Shown: positions 8,230 to 17,083 of the stretch, piece by piece
How the letters are laid out: each line of letters opens with the position of its first letter
Position numbering within the stretch: the stretch's first letter is position 1
Source of the DNA: JADFXI01 sp963784135
GTDB taxonomy: Bacteria > Nitrospirota > Thermodesulfovibrionia > Thermodesulfovibrionales > Dissulfurispiraceae
Direction of reading: 5' to 3'
NCBI GenBank assembly: GCA_963784135.1
Contig: CAWAQG010000012.1
Coordinates: 124,001-188,000 of the forward strand
DNA: 64,000 bases
The notes under the pieces: model-generated
Databases searched by the model: none
Told to the model about the DNA's origin: nothing
What the model saw: the letters and a program-made list of their open reading frames with translations, nothing else
Made by a program: the position numbers and the translations under genes

Positions 8230-8472
8230 ATGGGAAACAGCAAGGGGCAGGGGCTTCAGGATCTTTTCCTTAACCAGTTGAGGAAAGAGAAAATCCCGGT
8301 ATTACTCTATCTCACAAACGGAGTGAGATTAAAGGGAATTGTCAAAGGGTTCGACAGTTTTGTCATTCTGCTCAAGGAAGCGAATGAACAACTTATCTAC
8401 AAGCACGCGGTATCCACCATTGTTCCCGAAAAAAACGTGGACCTGAAAATCGAGACGACCGAAAGCAACTGA
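8230..8472 (+). CDS. hfq: RNA chaperone Hfq
   Basis: Hfq is the hexameric Sm-like protein that helps small RNAs pair with mRNAs. I place the start at 8230 because GGAGG lies 6 nt upstream and the family begins close to this point; an in-frame ATG at 8209 is less likely. The 80 residues contain the Sm1 region (GLQDLFLNQLRKEKIPVLLY and GVRLKGIVKGFDSFVILL) and the Sm2 signature YKHAVSTIVP. The Gln of LQDLFLN and the YKHA motif form the proximal RNA-binding site in the family. The Nudix gene follows 7 nt downstream, suggesting co-transcription. Confidence 0.96.
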   Translation: MGNSKGQGLQDLFLNQLRKEKIPVLLYLTNGVRLKGIVKGFDSFVILLKEANEQLIYKHAVSTIVPEKNVDLKIETTESN

Positions 8473-8479
8473 AGGGCAA

Positions 8480-8878
8480 ATGCACGCGTCAAAAAATCCT
8501 CTTCCTACTACTGATATACTGATAAGATATAGAGGCGGTATCGTGCTGATACTGCGAAAGAACCCTCCCTTTGGATGGGCCATTCCGGGAGGGTTTGTAG
8601 ATTACGGCGAAAGTCTTGAGGCTGCCGCTGTACGAGAGGCCAGGGAGGAAACCGGTCTCGATGTGCGGCTGACCGCGCAGTTTCATACATATTCCGCTCC
8701 GGAAAGGGACCCCCGCTTTCATACCATATCAACCGTGTTCATAGCGGATGGTGAGGGAGAACTGAAAGCTGGAGATGATGCAAAGGAGACAGGTATATTC
8801 AATAAAAACACTCTTCCGGAGAACATCGTCATTGACCACGGTGAGATTCTTGAAGATTATTTTTCAGGGAGGTATTAA
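8480..8878 (+). CDS. Nudix hydrolase
   Basis: This 132-residue protein has a complete Nudix box, GGFVDYGESLEAAAVREARE followed by ETGLDV, matching GX5EX7REUXEEXGU, so it should bind divalent metal and hydrolyse a nucleoside diphosphate-linked substrate. GWAIPGGFVDYGE is typical of the ADP-ribose pyrophosphatase or NadM-linked Nudix group, but the substrate cannot be read from the sequence. It lies between hfq (7 nt upstream) and the PpiD-like gene (4 nt downstream), probably in one transcript. The Shine-Dalgarno is weak (AAGGGC), which fits coupling to hfq. Confidence 0.9.
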   Translation: MHASKNPLPTTDILIRYRGGIVLILRKNPPFGWAIPGGFVDYGESLEAAAVREAREETGLDVRLTAQFHTYSAPERDPRFHTISTVFIADGEGELKAGDDAKETGIFNKNTLPENIVIDHGEILEDYFSGRY

Positions 8879-8882
8879 ATAG

Positions 8883-9549
8883 ATGCTTGAGTCGATGCGC
8901 AAACATGCACGGTTTTTTTATGTACTCTTCATAATCGTCATACTGTCGTTCATATTCTGGGGGGTAGGCACGGTAGATAAATCCAGCGCGCCCAGTGTTG
9001 CCGAAATCGGCAAAGAAAAAATTACTGCTGAAGAATACTGGCGGGCATATGACCAGATGAGGACAACGTTACGTGAGACGTACAAGGACCAGTTTAACGA
9101 AGAGATGGAAAAGAAGCTGAAACCTGAAAGAGGTTGTGCTCAACAGCCTGATAGCGGACAGGGTCCTTGCGCTCGCAGCCGTGACATGGGAGTGACCGTA
9201 ACGGACGAGGAACTCCAGGACATCATCACACACGAACCGTCGTTTATGAGAGACGGGGTCTTCAATCGTGCTATCTACTTCAGGGCGCTTCAGTTGCAGC
9301 GGCGAAACGCCCGAGATCGTTTGAAAGCTCTCTGCGTCAGCAGCTTGTTTCAGCCAGGATGAGACAGCTTATCTGGTCTTCGCAGAGGTAAACCCTCTTG
9401 ATCTCAGGAATATTTCAGGCGACGAGAAGGATGCTAATGAAAAATTGAAGGCTATTATAACGAGCAACCGGAATGCGGCACTTGCATCATATGTCAACGG
9501 CGTCAGGCAGCGGATGAACGTAAAAATTAATACGGACCTCATTTCCTGA
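8883..9549 (+). pseudogene. PpiD/SurA_N-like periplasmic chaperone, frameshifted and lacking a PPIase domain
   Basis: The N-terminus MLESMRKHARFFYVLFIIVI is a signal anchor of the PpiD type, followed by the SurA_N_3 helical region (VAEIGKEKITAEEYWRAYDQ). The frame changes near 9120 (LKEVVLNSLIADRVLALAAV continues in another frame), again near 9320 and near 9385. The last frame ends AALASYVNGVRQRMNVKINT and TGA at 9547. The chaperone arms are present, but I find no parvulin PPIase domain between LVSARMRQLIWSS and EVNPLDLRN. Either that domain was lost or this is a PPIase-less relative. In the family the protein assists folding of outer-membrane and periplasmic proteins. Confidence 0.7.
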
Positions 9550-9626
9550 CAGACTGCCCCTGCCGGTCCCTGATACTGTATATAGTGTCCTGTCTCGTCA
9601 ATAGCTTTACTTTATTTGTTATTCCC

Positions 9627-9760
9627 GTGCTTAAAAGCACCTACTGTTGGCAACGTCGGGAATCCTTCTTTTAAAAGGGAAAAGATTCCGGACGAGCCGG
9701 AATGACGGGGTCCCCGAAATATCGCAGATATTTTGGGGTGCAATGACAGCCCCAAAAACG
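9627..9760. repeat. Mixed repeat block (hairpin and REP-like palindromes)
   Basis: It contains GTGCTTAAAAGCACCTACTG (about 9627-9646), a copy of the hairpin family seen at 48,051, 55,748 and 56,439. A degenerate ATTCCGGACGAGCCGGAAT palindrome follows at about 9686, and then CCCCGAAATATC with its complement GATATTTTGGGG. A further inverted pair begins ATGACAGCC at about 9743 and returns at about 9830. The whole gap 9550-10,020 is repeat mosaic with no gene. Confidence 0.6.
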
Positions 9761-9837
9761 TGTAACGTACTGTTAGGGATACTACACTAATGCAGTGCGT
9801 CCAACAGTTCTTTTACCTGTGGTTAATGTTTTTGGCT

Positions 9838-9916
9838 GTCATTCCCGCGAAGGCGGGAATCCAGGTTTCTTTGTTTTTAAAGATAATGGATTCCCGATTA
9901 CTACCTCGGGAATGAC
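9838..9916. repeat. Paired REP-like palindromes
   Basis: GTCATTCCCGCGAAGGCGGGAATCC-type (9838-9863) and an inverted partner ATTCCCGATTACTACCTCGGGAAT (about 9890-9913) flank a short A/T-rich spacer. This is the two-headed arrangement seen throughout the window. Confidence 0.7.
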
Positions 9917-10020
9917 GACAAGTGGTTTTTTCAAGAGCTTCTTTGTAAAGGAATTTATGACGCATTACACCAGGTGCAGGCGAGTATTTGTATTTCTGCA
10001 CTTGCGTTTCTGCCAAACTT

Positions 10021-10050
10021 TTGCCTGGGACGGCAAATAAATGGTATAAT
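10021..10050 (+). promoter_or_regulatory. Putative sigma-70 promoter of guaB
   Basis: TTGCCT (10021-10026) and TATAAT (10045-10050) are separated by 18 nt. Transcription would start near 10,057, giving an 80-nt leader that is filled by a long stem-loop. Confidence 0.55.
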
Positions 10051-10063
10051 CACAAGCAAAACT

Positions 10064-10119
10064 AAGTGCTTCAGTTTATAAATACGGTGTTGCACCGACG
10101 TATTTATGAATTAAGCACT
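10064..10119 (+). promoter_or_regulatory. Long stem-loop in the guaB leader
   Basis: AAGTGCTT pairs with AAGCACT, ATAAATACG with CGTATTTAT, and CGGTG with CACCG, giving a nested hairpin of about 21 pairs with a small internal loop and a 3-nt apical loop. It ends about 10 nt before the guaB Shine-Dalgarno (AGAGGAG). No T-run follows, so a terminator is unlikely. A post-transcriptional or protein-binding role is possible but not shown. Confidence 0.55.
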
Positions 10120-10136
10120 AAAAGAGGAGCAGTTGA

Positions 10137-11597
10137 ATGCTTGATGATGCATTGCCACTCGGGTTGACCTTTGATGATGTACTCTTATTGCCGGCTAAGT
10201 CCGATGTCCTTCCCAAAGACGTAGATATAAGCACCAAATTGACCAGGAACATAACGTTGAATATCCCTGTTGTCAGCGCTGCAATGGACACTGTCACCGA
10301 AGCCCGGCTCGCCATCTCTGTTGCCCGTGAGGGGGGGCTTGGAATAATCCACCGCGCAATGTCGGCCGAAAAGCAGGCCCTTGAAGTAGACAAGGTCAAA
10401 AAATCGGAGAGCGGCATGATCCTGGACCCCATTACCATTGCTCCGGATGCGTTGATTGCAGAGGCCCTGCACCTGATGGAACATTACAGGATATCGGGAG
10501 TTCCGGTCACGCTCAAGGGCAAGCTGGTGGGAATCCTGACTAACAGGGACATGAGGTTCGAGACCAACTTTAAAAAGAAGGTGTCGGATATTATGACAAA
10601 AGACCGGCTTATTACCGGTCCTGTCGGCACTACTCTTGAGAAGGCAAAAAAACTGCTGCACGAATACAAAATAGAAAAACTTCCTATCGTTGATGACGAG
10701 TTCAATTTAAAAGGGCTTATTACAATCAAGGATATTGAGAAAAGGAAAAAATACCCGAATGCCTGCAAAGACCGTATGGGAAGGCTCAGGGTCGGCGCCG
10801 CAGTGGGTATCGGCAACGAGGCACTGCACCGGGCCGAACTCCTTGTCAAGGCTGGAGTAGACATTATCGCTATTGATACCGCTCATGGCCATTCAAAGGC
10901 GGTGATCAGCACGCTTAAGGAAATAAAAAAGAGATTCAGCATCGATATTATTGCAGGAAATGTTGCGGCAGCGGAGGGAGCGCGGGAACTGATAAAGGCA
11001 GGGGCCGATGCCATAAAGGTAGGCATAGGACCAGGCTCCATCTGTACTACCAGGATAGTCGCCGGCGCAGGCGTCCCCCAGCTTACCGCAATAAAAGACT
11101 GCTATGAGGTTGCGTCCCAGTCGGATATCCCGATTATCGCTGATGGCGGTATAAAGTATTCCGGAGATGTAACAAAGGCCATTGCTGCAGGCGCGCATTG
11201 CATTATGATAGGCAGCCTTTTCGCCGGAACGGAAGAATCACCGGGGGAAATTATTCTGTTTCAGGGCAGGAGTTATAAAGTATACAGAGGCATGGGCTCT
11301 CTTGGGGCAATGGAGCAGGGAACGAAGGACAGATACGGCCAGCAGGGTGTCGAAAAAGAAAAACTGGTGCCCGAGGGAGTGGAAGGAAGAGTGCCCTACA
11401 AAGGGCCTATTGCACAAAGCATACACCAGTTGACCGGGGGGCTCCGGTCCGGTATGGGGTATAGCGGCTGCGGGACACTCGAAGAACTGAGAAAGAATGC
11501 CAAATTTATACAGATCACGAATGCCGGATGGAGAGAGAGCCATGTCCATGACGTAATCATCACGAAAGAGGCCCCCAATTACCGGATAGAACAATAA
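10137..11597 (+). CDS. guaB: Inosine-5'-monophosphate dehydrogenase
   Basis: GuaB oxidises IMP to XMP with NAD+, the first committed step of GMP synthesis. The 486-residue length is normal. The TIM barrel begins LTFDDVLLLPAKSDVLP, and two CBS domains (about residues 95-205, e.g. HYRISGVPV and IEKLPIVDDE) are inserted after the first strands. The catalytic loop is GIGPGSICTTRIVAGAG with the nucleophile at Cys303. The flap region is EGVEGRVPYKGP. The start follows AGAGGAG with 6 nt spacing. guaA follows after a 150-bp repeat-containing gap, placing XMP synthesis and use together. Confidence 0.97.
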   Translation: MLDDALPLGLTFDDVLLLPAKSDVLPKDVDISTKLTRNITLNIPVVSAAMDTVTEARLAISVAREGGLGIIHRAMSAEKQALEVDKVKKSESGMILDPITIAPDALIAEALHLMEHYRISGVPVTLKGKLVGILTNRDMRFETNFKKKVSDIMTKDRLITGPVGTTLEKAKKLLHEYKIEKLPIVDDEFNLKGLITIKDIEKRKKYPNACKDRMGRLRVGAAVGIGNEALHRAELLVKAGVDIIAIDTAHGHSKAVISTLKEIKKRFSIDIIAGNVAAAEGARELIKAGADAIKVGIGPGSICTTRIVAGAGVPQLTAIKDCYEVASQSDIPIIADGGIKYSGDVTKAIAAGAHCIMIGSLFAGTEESPGEIILFQGRSYKVYRGMGSLGAMEQGTKDRYGQQGVEKEKLVPEGVEGRVPYKGPIAQSIHQLTGGLRSGMGYSGCGTLEELRKNAKFIQITNAGWRESHVHDVIITKEAPNYRIEQ

Positions 11598-11601
11598 AAA
11601 A

Positions 11602-11738
11602 CCGTGAATAGTGAATCGTGAGACGTGAATAGAAAAAAAGTAAAAAAAGAAACAAGAAAAAAAGTAGTGAATGATGTTGTGCCTTCACGTCTCACGGTTT
11701 ACATTTTTTTTCACGATTCACGTCTCACGATTCACGGG
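11602..11738. repeat. CGTGAA heptamer inverted-array element (guaB/guaA)
   Basis: Left arm CCGTGAATAGTGAATCGTGA and following words are complementary to the right-arm words CACGATTCACGTCTCACGAT (11,711-11,738). The spacer is A-rich (AAAAAAAGTAAAAAAAG). It fills nearly the whole gap, ending 8 nt before the guaA start. Confidence 0.85.
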
Positions 11739-11745
11739 TTTAATT

Positions 11746-13287
11746 ATGACACATGATGATAAAATATTAGTTCTTGATTTCGGCTCGCAATATACCCAGC
11801 TTATAGCGAGAAGGATACGCGAAGGCAAAGTCTATTCCGAGATATTTCCCTTTAATGCGTCCATTGAGAAGATACGCTCCTTTAAGCCGAAAGGTATTGT
11901 GCTTTCCGGAGGGCCTTCCAGCGTATATGACAGCGGGTCTCCGGTCCCTGACCTGGAGGTGTTCAGTCTCGGCGTACCGGTGCTGGGCGTCTGTTACGGC
12001 ATGCAGTTGATGGCCCACTGCCTGGGAGGGAAAGTGGCCAGGGCCGCCAAGAGAGAATACGGCAAGGCCGAACTCATAATCGATGATGAAACAGACCTCC
12101 TCCGGGGCGTAACGCAGAAGTCGAAAGTCTGGATGAGCCATGGAGACAGGATAGAGCTTCTGCCGAAAGGATTTTCCATTACAGGTCATACCGATAATTC
12201 GCCGATAGCCGCCATGGCTGATAACGAGCGGAAACTTTACGCCCTCCAGTTCCATCCCGAGGTGGCCCATACCGATGAAGGTCCGGGAATACTGCGGAAT
12301 TTTGTTTATACCATTTGCGGGTGCAGACCCACGTGGGAAATGTCATCCTTTATCGAATGGGCGGTAGCAGACATCCGCTCAAAAGTCGGCGCCAAGAAAG
12401 TGGTCTGCGCATTGAGCGGAGGCGTCGATTCTTCTGTTGTTGCTCTTCTTATCCATAAGGCAATCGGCGACAGCCTCACCTGCATATTTGTTGATAACGG
12501 TCTTCTGAGGAAAGGCGAGACTGAGAAGGTGCGAAAGACTTTTGAGGGCCATTTTCGTATAAAGCTCGACTATGTGGATGCGCGGGCGAGATTCCTCGAA
12601 AAACTTTCAGGGGTCACTGAGCCGGAGCGGAAGAGAAAGATCATCGGCAATGAATTTATTTCCATTTTTGAAGAGGAGGCAAGAAAGATAACAGATGCCG
12701 AATTTCTTGCACAGGGGACGCTGTACCCGGATGTTATTGAAAGTGTCTCTTTCAAAGGTCCCTCTGCAGTTATTAAAAGTCATCATAATGTCGGCGGCTT
12801 GCCCGAAGTGATGCAGCTAAAGCTTATTGAGCCCCTGCGGGAGCTTTTTAAGGATGAAGTGCGTGTTCTTGGCGAGGCACTGGGCCTTCCCGAGGAGATA
12901 TGCTGGAGGCATCCCTTTCCCGGCCCGGGACTTGCCATACGATGCATCGGCGAGGCTGCGGCAGACAAACTTGATATACTTAGAGAAGCTGATTCTATCG
13001 TACTTGAGGAAATAAAGCTGGCAGGACTGTACCGGGACATATGGCAGGCATTTGCTGTTATCCTTCCAATTAAAAGCGTCGGCGTCATGGGCGACGAAAG
13101 GACCTATGAAAATGTCGTCGCGGTACGGGCCGTGACCAGCCTCGACGGCATGACCGCTGACTGGGCCAGGATCCCTTCCGAAATATTGGAGAGGATAGCA
13201 AACAGAATAATCAACGAAGTAAAGGGCGTCAACAGGGTGGTCTACGATATAACGTCAAAGCCGCCCGGCACCATCGAATGGGAATAA
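11746..13287 (+). CDS. guaA: GMP synthase (glutamine-hydrolysing)
   Basis: GuaA converts XMP to GMP using ATP and glutamine. The start at 11,746 gives MTHDDKILVLDFGSQYTQLI, the normal N-terminus; the frame is open upstream only through the CGTGAA repeat (SRFT-type residues). The class I amidotransferase domain has the nucleophile in LGVCYGMQLM (Cys83) and the His/Glu pair in LQFHPEV. The ATP-pyrophosphatase P-loop is LSGGVDSS, and the C-terminal dimerisation domain ends RVVYDITSKPPGTIEWE, all at normal length (513 residues). No strong Shine-Dalgarno precedes the ATG, since the leader is repeat sequence. Confidence 0.97.
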   Translation: MTHDDKILVLDFGSQYTQLIARRIREGKVYSEIFPFNASIEKIRSFKPKGIVLSGGPSSVYDSGSPVPDLEVFSLGVPVLGVCYGMQLMAHCLGGKVARAAKREYGKAELIIDDETDLLRGVTQKSKVWMSHGDRIELLPKGFSITGHTDNSPIAAMADNERKLYALQFHPEVAHTDEGPGILRNFVYTICGCRPTWEMSSFIEWAVADIRSKVGAKKVVCALSGGVDSSVVALLIHKAIGDSLTCIFVDNGLLRKGETEKVRKTFEGHFRIKLDYVDARARFLEKLSGVTEPERKRKIIGNEFISIFEEEARKITDAEFLAQGTLYPDVIESVSFKGPSAVIKSHHNVGGLPEVMQLKLIEPLRELFKDEVRVLGEALGLPEEICWRHPFPGPGLAIRCIGEAAADKLDILREADSIVLEEIKLAGLYRDIWQAFAVILPIKSVGVMGDERTYENVVAVRAVTSLDGMTADWARIPSEILERIANRIINEVKGVNRVVYDITSKPPGTIEWE

Positions 13288-13290
13288 AAA

Positions 13291-13435
13291 ACGTGAAACG
13301 TGAGACGTGAATCGTGAAACGTAAAAGAATAAAAATCAAAGAAGCAGAAATAAAGAACGTGAAAAGTGAAATGGGTCACAATTCACAATCCACGACTCAC
13401 GATTCACGACTCACGGTCTTTTTCACGTTTTACGG
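13291..13435. repeat. CGTGAA heptamer inverted-array element (guaA/ispA)
   Basis: Left-arm words CGTGAAA, CGTGAGA, CGTGAAT, CGTGAAA face right-arm words CACGACT, CACGATT, CACGACT, CACGG around an A-rich spacer (GAATAAAAATCAAAGAAGCA). It starts 3 nt after the guaA stop and ends 10 nt before ispA. Confidence 0.85.
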
Positions 13436-13445
13436 TGTTTAAATT

Positions 13446-14336
13446 ATGGATATTGCAAGGTACATGAAAGAGAAGAAGGCGCTGATCGATTCGTTCATGG
13501 AGAGATATTTCTCCCGGACAATTGTTCCTGATGCGCTCTATGAGTCAATAACCTATTCACTTTCCGCAGGCGGCAAAAGGATAAGGCCTATTCTCTGTCT
13601 TGCCTCATACGAGGCTTGTGGAGGAAAGGCGGAGGACGTGGTGCCTTATGCCTCCGCGTTCGAACTTGTCCACACATATTCATTGATCCACGACGACCTC
13701 CCCGCAATGGACGATGACGACTTGAGGCGCGGCAAGCCGACGAACCACAAGGTTTTTGGCGAGGGCATGGCGATCCTTGCTGGAGACGCCCTGCTGACAG
13801 AGGCATTTTATCTGCTCTCTAATGAGCGGCATGCGGTCGCCTCCATCCCCGGGTCAGCGCTTATCAGGGCCATTAATGAAGTTGCCGATGGGTCGGGCAT
13901 GTACGGCATGGTAGGCGGCCAGGCGCAAGACCTGCTGTCAGAAAACGAAGAGCCTGATCCCGAAACTCTTTTTTTCATTCACAGATGTAAGACCGCCGCG
14001 CTTATCACAGCTGCGGTAAAAACCGGCGGTATTCTGGCCTGCTGCAGTGAGGAGCGTATGGCCGGGCTGGCAAGCTACGGGAAGAGCACGGGCCTTGCAT
14101 TTCAGGTCATTGATGATATACTGGACGTGGAGGGAGAAACGGAGGTGTTGGGCAAAACCGCAGGCTCTGATGAGAAGAAAAAGAAGATGACCTATCCTAA
14201 ACTTTATGGCATTGAAGAATCCAGAAGGAAGGCAAAAGAACTGATTGAGGCTGCGGTTGACTCATTGACTGTTTTTGATGAAAAAGCGGGGCCCTTGCGC
14301 GCTATTGCACAGTGCCTGATTGAAAGGAAAAGTTGA
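13446..14336 (+). CDS. ispA: Polyprenyl (farnesyl/geranylgeranyl) diphosphate synthase
   Basis: This is a 296-residue all-trans short-chain prenyltransferase that condenses IPP with DMAPP or GPP. The first aspartate-rich motif is HDDLPAMDDDDLRRGKPTNH, with the two extra residues of the type II bacterial enzyme, and the second is QVIDDILDVEG. SLSAGGKRIRPILC is the IPP-binding GKR region. Product chain length (C15 or C20) cannot be fixed from sequence alone. Its TGA overlaps the TTG start of dxs, so the two isoprenoid genes are probably translated together. Confidence 0.93.
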   Translation: MDIARYMKEKKALIDSFMERYFSRTIVPDALYESITYSLSAGGKRIRPILCLASYEACGGKAEDVVPYASAFELVHTYSLIHDDLPAMDDDDLRRGKPTNHKVFGEGMAILAGDALLTEAFYLLSNERHAVASIPGSALIRAINEVADGSGMYGMVGGQAQDLLSENEEPDPETLFFIHRCKTAALITAAVKTGGILACCSEERMAGLASYGKSTGLAFQVIDDILDVEGETEVLGKTAGSDEKKKKMTYPKLYGIEESRRKAKELIEAAVDSLTVFDEKAGPLRAIAQCLIERKS

Positions 14337-16291
14337 AATTAATCACCGATACATTTGGAAAGGAAAAAGTGCTTATTAAAAATATAAAATCGCCGCTTGA
14401 TTTAAAATCTCTGAAGCCGGAAGAACTTGTTGCGCTTGCCGAGGAACTCCGCGCCCTGATTATCGAAAGGGTATCTATCAATGGCGGACATCTCGCTTCC
14501 AACCTTGGAGTTGTTGAACTGACGATTGCGCTCCACTATGTCTTTAATTCCCCGGTCGATAAGATAATATGGGATGTCGGGCACCAGTCTTATTCTCATA
14601 AACTTTTGACCGGCAGGTACGAAGCCTTTCCCACTATACGGAAATACAAGGGCATATCCGGTTTCCCGAGAATTACCGAGAGTCCGCATGACGCATTCGG
14701 CACGGGCCACAGCTCCACCTCAATATCAGCGGCGCTCGGTATCGCTGAAGCAAGGGACAGGAACAGCGAACACTTCAAGGTGATTGCCGTGATTGGCGAT
14801 GGTGCTTTGACCTCGGGCCTTGCCTTTGAGGGGCTTAACCAGGCAGGGCATTTGAAGAAAGATCTTATAGTGGTCCTGAATGACAATGAGATGTCGATAT
14901 CCCAAAATGTCGGCGCGCTTTCGAATTACCTGAGCAGGGTATTGACCGGGGTATTCTATCAAAGGTTTAGAAAAGAGACCAAAGCCCTTCTGGAAGGGAT
15001 CCCGGGGATCGGGGGGTCGGTCGCGAAAATTGCCCAACGGGCCGAAGGGAGCCTGAAAGGTTTTTTCCTTCCCGGCGGGCTGTTTGAGGACCTTGGATTC
15101 AATTATTTGGGCCCGATTGACGGGCATGATGTCCCTCTGCTTATAGAGACCTTGAGCAGGCTCAGGAATTCGAGCGAGCCTGTTCTCATTCATGTGGTGA
15201 CCAAGAAAGGCAAGGGGTATAAATTTTCCGAGGAAGACCCATGTATTTTCCACGGCGTCGGCCCCTTCGAGGTAGATACGGGGGTAACACAGGCTGAAAA
15301 AGCTTCCGCAGGAGGTGCTCAGTCTCATGACGGGTGCATAGCATTTTGTGATATTTTCGGCAATGCGCTTACCGAGATAGCGAATGAGGACAAGGACATC
15401 GTTGCGATCAGTGCTGCAATGAAGGAAGGTACCGGCCTTGCGGTCTTTGCAGAGAAGTTCCCTGACCGTTTCTACGATGTCGGCATTGCGGAACCCCACG
15501 CTGTGACGTTTGCGGCAGGTCTTGCGACCCAGGGACTCAAGCCTGTGGTGGCTATTTACTCCACATTCCTGCAGCGGGCCTATGATGAGATAATTCATGA
15601 TGTCTGTCTTCAGGACCTTCCGGTGGTGTTTGCTATTGACCGGGCCGGGATTGTGGGAGAGGATGGCCCAACCCATCAGGGATTGTTCGATATATCTTTC
15701 CTGCGCCACATTCCCAATCTTATTGTAATGGCCCCCAAAGACAGTTATGAGATGAAAGAAATGCTCAAGCTCGCGTTGGCGCATAAGGGTCCGGCCGCAT
15801 TGCGGTATCCGAGGGGAAAGGTGAGCCCATATGCCAGTTTTGGCGTAGGGCGCACGGACGTGGAAATGGGGAAATCGGAAATCATCATCGATGGGAAAGA
15901 CCTTGCCTTCATTGCGGTGGGCAATGCGGTGTATGCCGCACTTAAAGCTGCTGCAATGCTGAAAAAGGACGGCATCGATGCCTGCGTAGTCAATGCCCGT
16001 TTTATTAAGCCGCTTGATGAGGAGGGGATAAGGGCGCTTTGCGGGAGGACGAAACGGATAATCACTGTGGAGGAGAACCTTCTTGCAGGGGGCTTCGGCT
16101 CGGCGGTGCTTGAATACCTGTGCCGGGAGGGACTGCAGGATGTGGCGGTGCACCGGATCGGTGTTGATGATGAGTTCATGGAGCACGGCTCGCAGGCGCT
16201 GCTAAGAAAACAATACGGCCTTGATGAGGACGGAATATACAGAGCTGCATTGGCCTTTCTGAAAATATCCAGTCATCCCGCCTCTCACTGA
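14333..16291 (+). CDS. dxs: 1-deoxy-D-xylulose-5-phosphate synthase
   Basis: Dxs joins pyruvate and glyceraldehyde 3-phosphate, using thiamine diphosphate, to start the MEP isoprenoid pathway. The TTG start overlaps the ispA stop (TTGA). Motifs are NGGHLASNLGVVELTIALHY with the catalytic His, DVGHQSYSHKLLTGR, the TPP motif GDGALTSGLAFEGLNQAG ending in VVLNDNEMSIS, and the C-terminal pyrimidine-binding EGTGL and FDRAGIVGEDGPTHQG-type segment (AIDRAGIVGEDGPTHQG). The 652 residues are slightly longer than usual. The operon ispA-dxs-tlyA is common in bacteria. Confidence 0.96.
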   Translation: MKLITDTFGKEKVLIKNIKSPLDLKSLKPEELVALAEELRALIIERVSINGGHLASNLGVVELTIALHYVFNSPVDKIIWDVGHQSYSHKLLTGRYEAFPTIRKYKGISGFPRITESPHDAFGTGHSSTSISAALGIAEARDRNSEHFKVIAVIGDGALTSGLAFEGLNQAGHLKKDLIVVLNDNEMSISQNVGALSNYLSRVLTGVFYQRFRKETKALLEGIPGIGGSVAKIAQRAEGSLKGFFLPGGLFEDLGFNYLGPIDGHDVPLLIETLSRLRNSSEPVLIHVVTKKGKGYKFSEEDPCIFHGVGPFEVDTGVTQAEKASAGGAQSHDGCIAFCDIFGNALTEIANEDKDIVAISAAMKEGTGLAVFAEKFPDRFYDVGIAEPHAVTFAAGLATQGLKPVVAIYSTFLQRAYDEIIHDVCLQDLPVVFAIDRAGIVGEDGPTHQGLFDISFLRHIPNLIVMAPKDSYEMKEMLKLALAHKGPAALRYPRGKVSPYASFGVGRTDVEMGKSEIIIDGKDLAFIAVGNAVYAALKAAAMLKKDGIDACVVNARFIKPLDEEGIRALCGRTKRIITVEENLLAGGFGSAVLEYLCREGLQDVAVHRIGVDDEFMEHGSQALLRKQYGLDEDGIYRAALAFLKISSHPASH

Positions 16292-16311
16292 ACACTTCCG
16301 TAATAATACGA

Positions 16312-17049
16312 TTGAAAGAGCGTCTCGATAAAATTATTGTGGACAGGGGCATCGCCGCAAGCCGTGAGCGGGCGCGGGCACTTATTATGGAAGGCAAAGT
16401 GCAAGTGAACGGCGTGCCTGTTACAAAGGCGGGCACGATGGTGGCCCCCGACGCTCCTGTCGAGGTAAGCGGCGGAGAAATCCCCTATGTCAGCCGGGGC
16501 GGCCTCAAACTTGAAGCGGCGCTCAAGTATTTTAATATATCCGCGGGCGGCAAGATTGCAATGGATGTCGGAGCATCCACAGGAGGTTTTACCGACTGCC
16601 TGCTCCAGCACGGGGCGATAAAAGTTTATTGTATCGACGTCGGCTATGGCCAGCTTGCGTGGAAGCTGCGGCAGGACCCGAGAATCGTTATCATCGAGCG
16701 GGCCAATATCCGGTACCTTGAAAAGGAAAAAATTCCCGATCCGATAGCGCTTGCGACTATTGATGTATCGTTTATTTCCCTTGTCAAAGTCGTGCCGAAG
16801 GTGCTGGAGTTCATCAGTCCCGGCGGAGAGGTCATTGCCCTGATAAAACCGCAGTTCGAGGTGGGGAAAGGGGAAGTGGACAAGGGCGGAGTCATTAAAG
16901 ATGCGGCGAAGCGCGAGCGGGCTGTTGAGCAGGTGAAGGGAGAACTGGCATCTTTAGGGCCCAGGATAATCGGCGTAATGCAGTCGCCTATTACCGGGCA
17001 GAAGGGGAATATAGAGTATTTGATTTATATGACCTTGCCTGCAGATTGA
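16312..17049 (+). CDS. tlyA: TlyA-family rRNA 2'-O-methyltransferase (hemolysin A family)
   Basis: The protein begins with an S4 RNA-binding domain (ERLDKIIVDRGIAASRERAR, residues 2-60) followed by an FtsJ/RrmJ Rossmann methyltransferase domain. The SAM-binding motif is AMDVGASTGGFTDCLLQHGA, and the catalytic K-D-K-E type residues include LIKPQFEVGK. Family members methylate the 2'-O of cytidines in 16S and 23S rRNA. The start is TTG at 16,312; no clear Shine-Dalgarno is seen. It lies 20 nt after dxs and closes this plus-strand block; the next gene is convergent. Confidence 0.92.
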   Translation: MKERLDKIIVDRGIAASRERARALIMEGKVQVNGVPVTKAGTMVAPDAPVEVSGGEIPYVSRGGLKLEAALKYFNISAGGKIAMDVGASTGGFTDCLLQHGAIKVYCIDVGYGQLAWKLRQDPRIVIIERANIRYLEKEKIPDPIALATIDVSFISLVKVVPKVLEFISPGGEVIALIKPQFEVGKGEVDKGGVIKDAAKRERAVEQVKGELASLGPRIIGVMQSPITGQKGNIEYLIYMTLPAD

Positions 17050-17083
17050 AGATGGCGTGCTCGTTTTATTGCATATGGATGCG

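Noticed and set aside
10064..10119. Purine riboswitch before guaB
   Set aside because: The hairpin lacks the three-way junction and conserved loop residues of the purine riboswitch; only one extended stem is visible.
11602..11738. CGTGAA element as a rho-independent terminator
   Set aside because: The arms can pair, but no T-run follows the stem, and the units also occur inside translated genes and between co-directed operon genes.
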